Assembly (NCBI GenBank): GCA_027924585.1
Contig: BSBM01000461.1
Span: forward strand, 9,301,001 to 9,365,000
Direction: 5' to 3'
From: Larix kaempferi
Taxonomy: Eukaryota; Streptophyta; Pinopsida; Pinales; Pinaceae
Length of the DNA: 64,000 bases
Shown here in pieces: positions 47,184 through 58,289 of this stretch (positions are counted from its first letter, which is position 1; each line of letters opens with the position of its first letter). Below the pieces are notes generated by a model, which had not been told where the DNA came from, did not search any database, and was given only the letters and a program-made list of their open reading frames with translations. Made by a program: the position numbers and the translations under genes.

Positions 47184-49984
47184 ATGTCTTATTCAGATTT
47201 AGATTATGAGCAATATGAGGAGGATTATTCTTTCTATGCCTCAAAGGAAAATGATTTCTATGAGCAGTATGATGATGACTACGATGAGAAATATGAGGAA
47301 GATAATGTCCACGAGGTACCTTCTACAAGTATATCCCATCATATCACATTTGGAAGAATAAATGATAGTTATTCGTATAGCCATGTGTATGGAGAATATA
47401 TATGTTCCACACTCAAAGATCAGTTTTTGGGGGAGCATGAAAGGATTAAAAATCAGCCTATTTGTGAGAAGAGCAGTGAAATATCCGAAGCTTCATGGAA
47501 CACATGTGTTTCCTATTTGAAGATAATTTTTGGGCCTTCTTCAAAAAGCGGCTCCAAAGATCTTGATCCTAAGGAAACCAAGGGGCAATATGGATCAACT
47601 TGCTTTAAGGAGAGAAATTAGGAGACCCATGAGCCACCAAGTTCTGAAATACGAGAGGTAGAAGAAGGATTACATGAAGAGGATCGAAATTCACTCCCAA
47701 GTGACTTTAAAAAATATGAAGAAAAATCACGTGACCATGAATAAGGCTCTATTGAAATATTGAATATCATTTCGAGACACATTCTACATTGGACATGAAT
47801 CAAAGAGCATCTACTAATGTATGCTTGAACTATGAAGGAGTACCTACTGATGGGTGCTCACAACTCTATGTTGGTGACAGAGAGATCAATTTTGAAAGTG
47901 TTGCTACAAGACAAACTTCCATTAAGCATGAAAATGAATACCTTGTAGTAGTCGAAGAAGAACTCAGATCAACTTCCCCATCACCACTTGAGCTTCATGA
48001 AGTTGGTCCAAGCAAGAAGGAAGAAGATGTGGAAGTTCATTTGCAAGAGACTCATTTTCTTGAAGGGTCCTTGAATATGGATGAAAAAAAGATTCAAGAG
48101 GCCTTGAAAACTTTCCATGACACACATACATTGGTTTCTAAATTTTGTTGGTGTGTGTAGGAGAAATATTCCCTTGAAGACATGGAGAAAATCTAGAAGG
48201 CGATGCTGGACACCAAAGGTAATTTTTTAAATTTGCTTTCTAATAGAGATTATTTAATTGATCTTGTTGGTTTGTATCATGGAATAACCTTGAACGATGA
48301 AGAATAGAATGAAAAGCTCTCAAATGAGTTGGATTCCACCCAAAATACACTCGAAAAATCTATGGTGCATATTGAGCAACTTCAAGAGAAGTTGCAAATG
48401 TCCTTTACACCCTCCTACATATCAGACAATCATTCAATGGATGAAATAATTTATTTTAGAAAGGAGGAACCTCATGTAATGGCGTAACATGAGGTACATG
48501 TTGATATGTAGGTTCTTGAAGATGCTATGTACTCAAACAAGAAGGAAGACAAGCACTTGTCTTTGTTCAGAGGGGTTATGACCTGCCTCGTGGAGAGAGT
48601 TGCAAAGCCTTGGAGGAGGAACATGATTTCACAATAGTTGTACCAGAACATTATGGAGAAGACAAATTAAATATTTCGATGGGTAAGAGTTGCAAAGAGT
48701 TAAGGTTGGTTCATAATTCTTCACCCCCCACTTCATTTTCAGCCACATCAATTGGAGATGAAAATTGGGTGAAAGGTGTTTTTTCTAAGGGTGCCACATG
48801 AGGAGTGTGAAACTCCTATCTCTCCTTTTGATGATGACATGACTATAGAACCTTATTGTTTACATTTGCAGTGGAATCCTTTTTTACCTTATGATGATAC
48901 ATATCTTCGTGGATGCACTTATGATGTTCACTTGAGTCACTTGAAGACTCATGATTTTCCTTGCTCCTTTCTTAGTTCAATTGATGTTGGAGGAACGTCA
49001 TCAACTACTTGGGTGAAGAGATATATAATTGGAGAAATTTTTTATTGGAAGCAACATCCTTTGTTATTTATTGATGATACACATATCCATTGATGCATAA
49101 AGGGTACTTATGTGAGCCCCTTGAAGTCTCATTGCTTTCTTTGCTCCCTAATTGGTTCAGATTTGAGTGGAGGTTCTTCATTCACTTCTCGGATGAAAGA
49201 GCACATGGATGATTATTTTTTTGTATCTTTCATCCTTTTGTAGCAGCATAATAGGGCATGGGATCCTCACCTATGTCATTGGATCATATTTGAATGGTCA
49301 CTTGATGCTTGTATGCACTTGGAAAATGGTGGTCTACTTACTTGGAGGTACAAGCACTTTCATGATTCTTTGATGAGGCACCTCCTTGATGTACATTTTT
49401 ATTATGTCGTTATGTACTTTGATGATATATCCTTTGTACTTATGATGTTTGGAAGAATGCATACAAGGAAATGGAATCCAGGAATTCTCTTTCATGATGG
49501 TATGGTTTGGAGGGGACTCCTAATTGTTGGAGTTTAATACAAGCAATGGGACCCTGTGATAATTTTTAGTGTCATTGATTTCAATTTTTTTCGGGAAACA
49601 AGTAGTATGGGATATTGAGTCCCTACTTAATAAGGTGAATTTAATCAAAGTAGTGCAGCAACAAGCATGGTGTTTCCTCTCTAAAACTTTCATGGAATCT
49701 TGAAGACTCAAAGTTGGGCAACTCGGTGGCAACTTCAAAGAAGTATACAGTGTGCTATCAAAAAGGGTTTCCAAAATTTGAAAGAGGTAAAGAGTAATTG
49801 TGCAAACTTTGTTTTGATGGATTTAATTAATATTTTGGTGTGTATAGGTGATGTTATAGGGGATATCAAATTGAAAAAGAAAACCCGCATCTCCTTGCTT
49901 TTGGAAGCACACAATAGTAGTGCATTAGTGCCACTACTCAAAGTTTTAGAAGAGAAGTTTTGGGAAGCAAAGTTTTGGGAATAA
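47184..49984 (+). pseudogene. Interior ORF series of W, unrecognised acidic protein
   Basis: A start at 47184 lies 53 bases past the primer site. It opens MSYSDLDYEQYEEDYSFYAS, a Tyr/Asp/Glu-rich N-terminus. The frame stops at 47619 (TAG), but protein-like sequence goes on: 47789-48160 (acidic, with EVGPSKKEEDVEVHLQETHF), a coiled-coil-like stretch at about 48320-48410 (KLSNELDSTQNTLEKSMVHI), then frames at 48776-49093 and about 49100-49537. The last two contain repeated blocks of the type 'HxSHLKTHDFPCSF' / 'VSPLKSHCFLCSL'. There is no capsid, zinc knuckle, protease or polymerase motif. I do not recognise the family. Such ORFs occur in LARD-like elements, but a captured gene is also possible. 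Confidence 0.5.
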
Positions 49985-50037
49985 AGTAGGTTCTTCAACA
50001 TCCATGTGTTTAAATTACTTGAGGACACGCAATATTT

Positions 50038-50050
50038 GGAGGGGAGGATT
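50038..50050 (+). other. Polypurine tract of element W
   Basis: GGAGGGGAGGATT directly precedes TGTCATG. Confidence 0.8.
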
Positions 50051-50095
50051 TGTCATGTACCCAAATTTCTCATTAGGTCACAATGGCCTAAGCCC
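50051..50095 (+). repeat. Truncated 3' LTR of element W
   Basis: About 45 bases match the start of the 44986 LTR with three or four differences, ending at GGCCTAAGCCC. The following sequence is unrelated. Confidence 0.8.
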
Positions 50096-51059
50096 TGCTG
50101 TAGGTACAACAAATCCAATGCTTCATTTTGATCATGGGAGCCCCATTTTGTAAATATAAAGGTATTTAGGTAATTTTTAAATTTTGGTTTCCTATGGCAT
50201 CATACCCTTTGCTTGGTCTGTTTAGTTATCATTATTTTCTCCTTTGAAAATTTCTAAGTTTCTGGTTGTTTTCTTGATTTGCAGAAAACCTTAGATTCTT
50301 TGCCAAAAATCATTTTCTTACGGTAAGTCCCGAAATCCCGCAATCCCACAATTGCGGATTGCGGGAATCGTTTGTTTTTCATTTGGAAATTCGTCAACCC
50401 GAAACCCGCAACCTGAAATTGCAGGTTGCGGGAAGACCATGTAAGTATTTTAGAAATTTTTATTCCGCAACCCGAAACCTGAAATTGTGGATTTCGAATT
50501 GCGGAAACTCGTTATGCCAATAAATCGCGTTGTGTGTTTCCAAAACCTGCAAATTGCGGGTTGCGGAAAAACTTATTTAATTTTTAATATTTGTTTTCAT
50601 TTCCAAAACCCAAATTTTGGGTTGTGGATTTCGGAAACACGTTTGTTCATTTTGCGAAATTTGTAAAACCCGAACCCCGCAACCCGAAATTTCAAATTGC
50701 GGATTTAGGGAATTTTGAATAAAGTTTGATTTTCCAACCTATGAACCCAATTCCGCATCCTGCAGGGGTTAATCTCAGCCATTCGTTTCTTTTAAATCTA
50801 CGGTCCAGATTTAATCCGACCGAAAAACCATAAATGCACGATTTTTGCTATTTTCCATTATCATTTTTACTGTCGGAAATTTACGCTCCTACGTGGATTT
50901 TACTGTCGATTTCTTACTAGGGTCACCTTCATGAATTTTTAGTCATTTACAGGTTGGTTTGCTGTCATTTTTGCACTTGCTATTTACAGTTTTTCTATCT
51001 ATGGTTTAGTTTTGATTTTGTTTTATTTATTTATCAGAATTTCCCAGGCTTTGCCAAAA
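50096..51059 (+). other. Leader region of element H (right copy)
   Basis: Non-coding sequence between the truncated W LTR and the H ORF1 start. It may begin with the H 5' LTR (TG-starting at about 50096), but no second copy is present to confirm this, and no primer site could be identified. It includes a striking array of inverted repeats at 50333-50730. Confidence 0.4.
50333..50730 (+). repeat. Array of CCCGCAACC...GGTTGCGGG hairpins
   Basis: Four to five imperfect units spaced about 70-100 bases apart. Each contains a C-rich half (CCCGCAAYCC or close variant), a short A/T loop and its G-rich complement. The clearest is CCCGCAACCTG-AAATTG-CAGGTTGCGGG at about 50406, an 11-bp perfect stem. 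Another is CCCGCAATCC...GGATTGCGGG at about 50337. The later units are more decayed. Confidence 0.8.
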
Positions 51060-51955
51060 TGTCTCAGAATACTCGATCTAAAACACTTCATAGGGATTTA
51101 TTGACCAAAGATCCCAATTTTGGCATCTTCACAGACACTAGTGAAAGGGTCACTGAAACCTATCAAATGGATTGGGCCAAAATATATCCTATCTTTGACA
51201 ATGATGACCTTTCGGACATCAAAGAAGACCGACTTGCGTATGAGAAAATTAGGGCTTCAAAAATCCATGCCATTGTTGCTTGTCCCGCAGTCCTACCTTA
51301 TACAGACCCTGTTAAATGGATTGTGGAAAACGCTAACCCTAAGGACCAGTCATTTAACAATAATGCCAGGTCACAATTGGCATCCTTCCACCCTAAAGTT
51401 TTTATCAGAGCTTTTCCTCTCAAGCCGGCTGTACAAATCCTTAGCCCTGACTAGATACAATTTTCAAGAAATGATGAAATCATGGATGGTTAAATCTAGC
51501 AGTTTTGTGCCGAAGGATGATAACCTTTATTCGATTGCTTGGTTCAAGGAACCTTACTCCTTATTGGCAGCCATGCTCTGCAAGCTCGTTGGCCTCCCCA
51601 ATTGCTCAATTTTTAAAGCTGAATGGGTTCCTATAGCTCACCATGTCTTGACAACAGGAGAATCTTTCCCTTGGGCATCTATCTTGTCTTCAGAACTTAA
51701 AACAACAATTCATTATTATCAGAAGGTGCCTACCTTAAGAAAGCCACATTTTTACCTATCAACCTTCATTCTTGATGTCTTTTGCTCTGAATTTCAATAT
51801 CCTAACTTGGGGTAGAATTGGACCACTGAAGCTCCATCGGTTCATATATATCATTCGGCAATTTGGGAAAGAAATTATGTGCCCCTGCTCTATGACATTT
51901 GTGACCATTTCATGGGCACTATTTATTTCAAAATATTCAAATAGGAAGTTCCCAT
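51060..51955 (+). pseudogene. N-terminal part of element H ORF1, unrecognised
   Basis: Start MSQNTRSKTLHRDLLTKDP at 51060. The frame runs to 51454. A frame slip at about 51425-51450 moves it to the next frame, which continues with YNFQEMMKSWMVKSSSFVPK and LLAAMLCKLVGLPNCSIFKAE to a TAG at 51813 (Trp expected). It goes on in the same frame past a TAG at 51942 (Gln expected) to 51955, where copia element K interrupts it. The protein is rich in aromatic residues, with no motif I can name. By position it is the extra ORF1 upstream of gag. Further pieces are 58139-58289, 61184-61966 and, across X, 6935-8783. Confidence 0.6.
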
Positions 51956-52413
51956 TGTTCGGGTACACAGCATACTACCAAAGGACCGAACACCAAGAGA
52001 AACCACTTCACACAAACAGATCACAGATCAACACACCGATGTTTTGACGTGGTTTAAACCCTCTTGAGGGAAACACTCCACGGCCCTGGCCAAATAGCTT
52101 CTACGGGACAATTTATTATGCAAAGAAAGAAAGTTACAAATGAGCTTCTCATAATCGATCAACTAAACAATGACCCTCCATGCTCTTTAAATAGAGATCA
52201 TGGACCAATCGGATGTTAAGCCACAGATCAAGGTTAGGTTTGATCTAAGAGAATTTGAGCTGTCAGATCACTCTATGTCGGGAACATATCGTGACCGTCA
52301 GATTAAGTATTTACAAATGCATACTAATGCATACTAAAGAAACACACTATCGCTAACGGATATATTACACAAGTTGATCTTAACTAACTCCTAAGTGTCT
52401 AAATATCCTAACA
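51956..52413 (-). repeat. 3' LTR of copia element K (458 bp)
   Basis: Plus-strand ends are TGTTCGGG...CCTAACA. Matches 57681-58138. Confidence 0.95.
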
Positions 52414-52424
52414 TCCCCCCTTAA
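52414..52424 (-). other. Polypurine tract of K
   Basis: On the minus strand TTAAGGGGGGA precedes the LTR start TGTTAGG. Confidence 0.88.
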
Positions 52425-52519
52425 GAACAACTTGGGATAGGATTAAAGGATTTACAAAAGTGACACTATTAGGAGAAGGAAGGAGGCATTAGAGCCTATC
52501 CCCCCTTAATGACAAGTTC

Positions 52520-53136
52520 CTAAACTTCTAACCTAGATCGAAGTTTAGAAAACTTCACTTCTGTAAGAGACTTGGTGAAGATGTCTGCAACTTGATCATC
52601 TGTAGGGCAAAAGAGCACTTCAAGAACACGATCATGAACACGATTTCTGATGAAGTGTATATGTAGCTCAATGTGTTTGCTGCATTGATGTAGAACTGGA
52701 TCTTTGGCAAGCTTGATGGCACTTTGATTGTCGCACCAAAGTGGAGTAGGCTGCTGCTGCTCGAATCCAAACACTGAAAGGATCTGTCGAAGCCATAAAG
52801 CTTCCTGACTGGCATTAACTGCTGCTCGATATTATGCCTCTGCTGAAGAAAGAGCAAGAGCTTGTTGTTTCTTACAAGCCCAAGTAATAGGTCCAGATCC
52901 CAGACTGAAAACATAACCTGCAGTAGACTTTCGATCATCAGGATCGTCGGCCCAATCTGAATCAGTGAAACCAACCAACAAAGGTTTCCCCTATGTACTG
53001 TAATGAATCCCAAACTGAACTGTACCTCGAATATATCGAAGTATTCTTTTAGCTGCTTTCCAATGACTTTCATGAGGTGTCTGCATATAACGGGCAACAC
53101 GACCAACAGCAAAGGAAAGGTCAGGACGAGAATGAG
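52520..53136 (-). pseudogene. Copia RNase H of K
   Basis: Minus-strand readings, in shifting frames, give a MQTPHESHWKAAKRILRYI block, then DSDWADDPDDRKSTAGYV, SSAEA with a following TAG, and ALWLRQIL. At 52774-52520 come LWCDNQSAIKLAKDPVLHQC and DQVADIFTKSL. These are the copia RNase H landmarks. A stop interrupts the part before VGFTDSDW. Confidence 0.88.
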
Positions 53137-53900
53137 TCAAGTATAAGAGACTACCAACAAGCTGACGATATAAGGTGGCATCGACTTCAGGTGAAGTACA
53201 AGTGGTAGAAATTTTGACTGCAGTCTAGAAGGGAGAAGGTGATGGTGTACAATCTTCCATGTGAAAGCGACGAAGAAGGTCACAAGCATACTTAGACTGA
53301 GAAAGAAAGATTCCTTCTTTGGTTTGCAGGACTTGGAGACCAAGAAAATAATGCAAATGTCCTAAGTCTAACATTTCAAAAAAAAAATTTAAGACTGGAT
53401 TTCACATGGGTTATAATCTTAGGGTCACTACCAGTAAGAATAAGGTCATCAACATATAGAACAAGTATGATGAGATGGTTTCCTACTTTCTTGGTATAGA
53501 CATTCGGGTCAAAATGGCATCTAGAAAAACCAGTGTCAAGGAGAAAGTTATCCATTTTGACATACCAATCTCTAGGAGCTTGCTTAAGGCCATATAAGGA
53601 TTTCTTAAGGTGGCAAACAAGGCTAGAGTTATTCTGAACATAGTCAGGAGGTTGTTCCATGTAAATTTCCTCCTGTAAATCACCATGTAAGAAAGCAGAC
53701 TTGACATCCATTTGATGGACTTCCCAGTTATGTAAGGCTGCAAGGGAAAGAACAAGACGGATGGAGTTCATTTTTGCAATGGGAGCAAAGGTTTCATTGT
53801 AGTCAATCCCTTCAACTTGGGAAAAACCTTTGGAAACTAACCTTGCCTTAAGTCTTTCAACACTTCCATCTGATGCATACTTAGTTCTGTAGACCTATTT
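53137..53900 (-). pseudogene. Copia reverse transcriptase of K
   Basis: The main open frame 53771-53376 reads VHQMDVKSAFLHGDLQEEIY, LKKSLYGLKQAPRDWY and the catalytic LYVDDLILTGSD. Upstream sequence gives a partial palm region with KARLVSKGF and FAPIAK in the same orientation. Downstream, LGLQVLQTKEGIFLSQSKYA reads with frame changes. The YVDD motif is intact, but the domain is not continuous with its neighbours. Confidence 0.92.
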
Positions 53901-55222
53901 ACATTTGACAAGTTTTCTTCCTTTTGGAAGAGGTAGAAGATCCCAAGTATCGTTCGCCATTAAGGAACGATATTCTTCATCCATCGTTGCATCCCAATCT
54001 GGATTCCTTGAAGCTTCTGCAAAAGTTTATGGATCATGATTCTCGAAAACTTGAGCCAAAAGAGAAGAGGCTCGCTGAAACTCAGAACGTGTTCAACGTT
54101 GATCTCTAGGATCACCGACAAGATCACCAGCTGCTTCACATGTTGAACGGACCCATCGAGGAAGCACTTGTGCTGGTGCAACTGGAAGAACATGAGCAAG
54201 AGGAGGTGGATTTTCATCCTCACTGTCATCATCAGAAACTAGAGTTGGAAACCTATCAAGGAAGTTGGAAGAAGAAGAAGAAGGCACAAACACCGAATTA
54301 GGCTCACAGGCCAAAGATGGCACAATCGCCGAGTTAGGCTCACAGGCCAAGAGATTTTCATCAAATTTAACATCTCTTCTAATGATTATATCATGAGAAT
54401 GTGGTTCAATAATTCTATAACCTTTTACATCTTCAGAATATCCAAAAAATATGCACTTTTCACTTTTAGGCTGCAATGCTTTCCGTTTTTCTTCCGGAAT
54501 GTGAGCCCATGCTTCACCACCAAACACACGAAAGTGACTTACATCAGGTTTAGTTTTACTCCATGCTTCTTCCATGTTATACCTTGTAATGCTTTAGTGG
54601 GGGTGCAATTAACTATGTAATTTGCACAATTAATGGCTTCAGCCCAAAATTGAAGACTTAGTCCCTTAGATTGGATCATACAATTAGCCATTTCTTTTAA
54701 AGTGCGGTTCTTCCGCTCAGCTACACCATTTTGTTGTGGTGTATATGGAACAGTGTGCTATTGTTGGATTCCTTGTTCAGTGCAGAAAGCAGTGAACTTT
54801 TTGTTAACATATTCTTCTCCATTGTCAAATCTTAACATAATAATTTGATGACCAAATTGTTTTTCAACAAGGGCCTTGTAGGCCAAGAACATGTTAAATA
54901 CTTCGCTCTTAAGTTCTAGGAAATAAACCCAAGTGCGTCTGGTGTAATCATCAATAAAAGTTAAGAAATATTTGAAACCAAAAAAGGAAGCAGATGGAAG
55001 AGGACCACACAAGTCACTATGCACAAGCTCCAAGGGAACCGAGGCATGCCAAGAGGCACGTTTGTTAAAATTGTCCCGATGATGTTTTCCAAGTACACAA
55101 CCAGAATAAACACCATCCCTGCAAGATACCATTGGAAGACCTATCACCATATTGTATTTACATAGTTGTTGCAATGAGCAATAATTTAAGTAACCAAATC
55201 GCTCATGCCAAAGTTTGCTCAA
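53901..55222 (-). pseudogene. Copia integrase of K
   Basis: The frame 55222-54758 starts with the zinc-binding part (WHERFGYLNYCSLQQL, CVLGKHHRD). It then has the core LVHSDLCGPLPSASFFGFKY with FIDDYTRRTWVYF and the second Asp in LRFDNGEEY. A TAG at 54758-54760 (Gln expected) precedes the PYTPQQNGVAERKNRTLKEM segment with the third acidic residue. The C-terminal part 54575-54093 has FRVFGGEAWAHIPEEKRKAL and SEKCIFFGYSEDVKGYRI. A short repeated block (EPNSAIVPS/EPNSVFVPS with ACEPNS) follows. Confidence 0.92.
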
Positions 55223-55261
55223 GTTATCACTATGAGAAACAAAAAATGAAGGGAAAGGTGA

Positions 55262-55978
55262 TTACCCAAAGTTGTTAAACTTGTATAACCTGGTAATATC
55301 ATCAACTATTCCGGTAGCTAGGACCTGTTGAAGATCTTTAGAATCCTTGATTACAACTTGGTGAGGTGTAAAGGTCACAGTTTTACCCTCACCAGAATGA
55401 GTGATTTGATAGACTGATAACAAATTGTAGAAAATTCTTGGAACACATAGTACATCACTAAAATGACGATTATCTACTGGAACTATTCCAGCTCCTACAA
55501 CACTTAGAGATCTATCATCACCAACAAATATTTGTTTGGTGTTACATTCATGCATAGTAGAAAAGATGGCTTGATCCTTAGCCATATGATAAGATGCTCT
55601 AGAATCAATGAGCCATTCATTTGAAGTAGAGGAAGAAGATGCATTATAAGAATAACCAAAAGCACAAAGTGCATGTCCATGAGAGGCAGATTCTGAAGGT
55701 GAATCTAGGTTGATGTGGTGCTTCTTCATTGTTGCTTCCAAGGCTACCATCTTCTTGAAACACTTAGATTCATCATGATTATCTTTCCCATAATAATTGC
55801 AATGACGCTTAGTCTTCTTGCCTTTTGGCTTGTATCCTTTGTCATTTTTTAAAGAAGGAGCTGACTGAGAGGGTTTTGGACCCTTATTTGACTTATTATT
55901 GCGAAAAATGTTTTTTCTTGGGAGGCTTGGACTTTTCTTTCTGTTGGGACAATAAGGCTTTCCCAGATGTATCTGCAT
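55262..55978 (-). pseudogene. Copia nucleocapsid and protease of K
   Basis: Basic region followed by a zinc knuckle, CNYYGKDNHDESKC, in which the second Cys is Tyr. The protease active site reads WLIDSRASYHMAKDQAIF, with Arg replacing the Gly of the DSGAS motif. The gag-pre-integrase region continues to HQVVIKDSKDLQQVLATGIV. Both substitutions fit single G-to-A type changes and would abolish function. Confidence 0.9.
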
Positions 55979-56576
55979 TGTTGATTATTCCAAGATGAAT
56001 GAGTTTATCTTTCTCTCTAATCAAGAAATCACAAAATGATTCAAGACTAGGCTCTTGATAGTTAGCTGCATTCAAGGATTCTTTTATGGAGTAAAATGTA
56101 GATACAAAAATAGAATATGCAGGTCCAAGTTTGGAATGAATATGATAAATGCATTGTTTGTCTTCTCTCTTAATCTTACATTCTGCACATAAGAGTTTAA
56201 GAGTTTTGTACTTAGATAAATAATCTTGAATGCATGAAAAGTCACTTGGATTTAAAGAAATCAACTCATTTTCGAGTTAGTGACCTCGAATTTCATTGTG
56301 TTTACCAAACACAGATTCCAACTTGTCCCAAGCAGCATCAAGTTCATCAATTCCAGATATGTGGAATCTCAAATCAGTAGAGATTGACATCTCAATTAAT
56401 CCACGAGCTTCGACACATCTATTTGCCCATTTTATTTTCTTATCATTATCAATGGGTTCTATTTCTTTCCCTAAGGTAATTTTGAAAAGTCCCCTACTTC
56501 GTAGAATATCCTTCATACAAGATTTCCATGAGAAATAGTTGGAATTGTTAAGGAGAATATCACAAGGGGTGGCCAT
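55896..56576 (-). pseudogene. Copia gag (capsid) of K
   Basis: Start MATPCDILLNNSNYFSWKSC at 56576, the usual copia gag opening with a YFSWK motif. WDKLESVFGKHN closes the first frame. A TAA at 56277 (Gln expected) precedes LENELISLNPSDFSCIQDYL, and the frame continues to the Lys-rich end near 55900. The capsid would package the element RNA. Confidence 0.9.
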
Positions 56577-57668
56577 ATTTGTAAATTAATGGTTTTAAAA
56601 GTAGAAACCAATAGTCTAGATGTGAAGAGCTTGAAAAAATACGCGGTTTCAAAGAAAACGGCACTGAAAACTGAGTCTGTATGATGAAGTTATGCTTGAA
56701 CAAAGAAACTGTTGAAGATGTCCCAAATAGTGACGTGGCAGCTAGAGAATGTCTAGCAAAAAAAAGAACCTCCCTCTTCCCAAGATGAACCTTTTGACAA
56801 TCACTTTACAAGAAAGTTGCTTTAAGTGAACCACTTTTGTAAATTGAGTGATTTCACTTTTACAATGATATTACTTTTAAATAGTGCAACAATAAAAAGG
56901 AACTTAAGTGACTCACTTGTATTTTTATTTTTTATTATTTAAGTGAGATGCACTTTTACAATAAAGTAACTTAAAAATAGAAATTGCATGCACTTTTTCT
57001 TTTAAAAATAACTTCCTAAGACTTGAACACAAGACCTAATAAGGAATAATGCAACTTTGAACCAAGTGAGCTAGATTAAAAGGTATGTAAAATATGGGAA
57101 TGAGGAAGGGAGTTTTTTTTTTTTTTACTCTTTTTGCTCGGTTTCCGTGCTTGCCCTTCTTCCTGCAAAACACACCACAAATCGAAATAAAAAAAAACTT
57201 TTCCACACTTCTGGAGTTAGATCTCGTTAGCTTGCTCAGAAAGTCTACGTTTTCTCTCAGGCAACCGAGAAAAACCCTTTCCCTTTCTATTTCTGATTTG
57301 CCGAGATTGCTCAAGGTGCACGGCAAAGAGCATACGCAGACGGAAAAGCAACAATCCGAACCCAAAAAAAAATCTAACAGTAAAAAAGATAAAATATGAA
57401 ATTTTTTTCTTTTAAAAAGAGAAAATAAAAAAAATGCGTCACTGTAACATTATACCTTCAGATCTGATGAAATACGCGTTTTTGGAGCAACTGGGAACCA
57501 TTTTCGATCAAACAAAAACTATTTCCCAATAAAAACGACGCTCCGGACAAAATGGAACACATCCCATGGCCCAGAAATGCACAAAAATACTAGAACCAGA
57601 AACCCTTTCGAGTTTCAGCAACAATAGTTCAAGATCTAGATCATAACTGAAAGCGACTCTTCATAAAA
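56577..57668 (-). other. 5' leader of K
   Basis: Untranslated leader between primer site and gag, about 1.1 kb. It contains poly(A/T) runs (for example 57113-57126) and no supported coding region. Confidence 0.6.
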
Positions 57669-57680
57669 GCTCTGATACCA
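57669..57680 (-). other. Primer-binding site of K (tRNA-iMet type)
   Basis: TGGTATCAGAGC on the minus strand, directly adjoining the LTR end. Confidence 0.95.
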
Positions 57681-58138
57681 TGTTCGGGTACACAGGGTAC
57701 TACCAAAGGACCGAACACCAAGAGAAACCACTTCACACAAACAAATCACAAATCAACACACCGATGTTTTGATGTGGTTTAAACCCTCTTGAGGGAAACA
57801 CTCCACGGCCCCGGCCAAATAGCTTCTATGGAACAATTTATTATGCAAAGAAAGAAAGTTACAAATGAGCTTCTAATAATCGATCAACTAAACAATGACC
57901 CTCCATGCTCTTTAAATAGAGATCATGGACCAATCAGGTGTTAAGCCACGGATCAAGATTAGGTTTGATCTAAGAGAAGTTGAGCCGTCGAATCACTCTA
58001 TGTCGGGAACATATCGTGACCGTCGGATTAAGTATTTACAAATGCATACTAATGCATACTAAAGAAACACATTATCCCTAACGGATATATTACACAAGTT
58101 GATCTTAACTAACTCCTAAGTGTCTAAATATCCTAACA
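57681..58138 (-). repeat. 5' LTR of copia element K (458 bp)
   Basis: Same ends as 51956-52413, about twenty differences by eye, no net length change. Confidence 0.95.
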
Positions 58139-58289
58139 CCCGCCTTTTCAGCTGATGCCGGAACTTTCATCAACACGATTGGTGATTGGTATGTTTATGA
58201 GTCCTTTTCCTACATACAGTCTGGGGAAGTGACATTGTTCACCTTCTTCCAAGAATAGTGCCTTACAGGTTGGTCATTCAAGAGGTTTC
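58139..58289 (+). pseudogene. H ORF1, middle piece between K and T
   Basis: The frame FSADAGTFINTIGDWYVYES continues with FSYIQSGEVTLFTFFQE, then slips at about 58255 to VPYRLVIQEV. It is bounded by K on the left and T on the right. It continues in frame with 61184 once T and one copy of its target duplication are disregarded. Confidence 0.65.

Larger units (their letters stand above)
44986..50095 (+). mobile_element. Non-autonomous Ty3-type element W
   Basis: A plus-strand element: 5' LTR 44986-47118, primer site directly after it, a 2.9 kb interior, a polypurine tract GGAGGGGAGGATT (50038-50050) and the first 45 bases of a 3' LTR at 50051-50095. The interior has no recognisable gag-pol. 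It carries a long, stop-interrupted, non-retroviral reading instead. The 3' LTR is cut off abruptly where H-related sequence begins. The 5' end abuts the remains of copia O. Confidence 0.82.
51956..58138 (-). mobile_element. Complete but defective Ty1/copia element K
   Basis: A 6.2 kb minus-strand element with 458-bp LTRs at both ends, a primer site directly next to the 5' LTR, a polypurine tract, and gag, protease, integrase, RT and RNase H in the copia order. The two LTRs differ at about twenty positions by eye, mostly transitions, so it is old. Stops and frame changes break every domain. It interrupts ORF1 of element H. Flanking bases are CCCAT on the left and CCCGC on the right, which fits a decayed 5-bp target duplication. 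Confidence 0.95.

Noticed and set aside
52555-53112. 185-codon minus-strand frame over the K RNase H region
   Set aside because: The copia RNase H motifs lie in other frames of the same strand; this frame is mostly an out-of-frame shadow.
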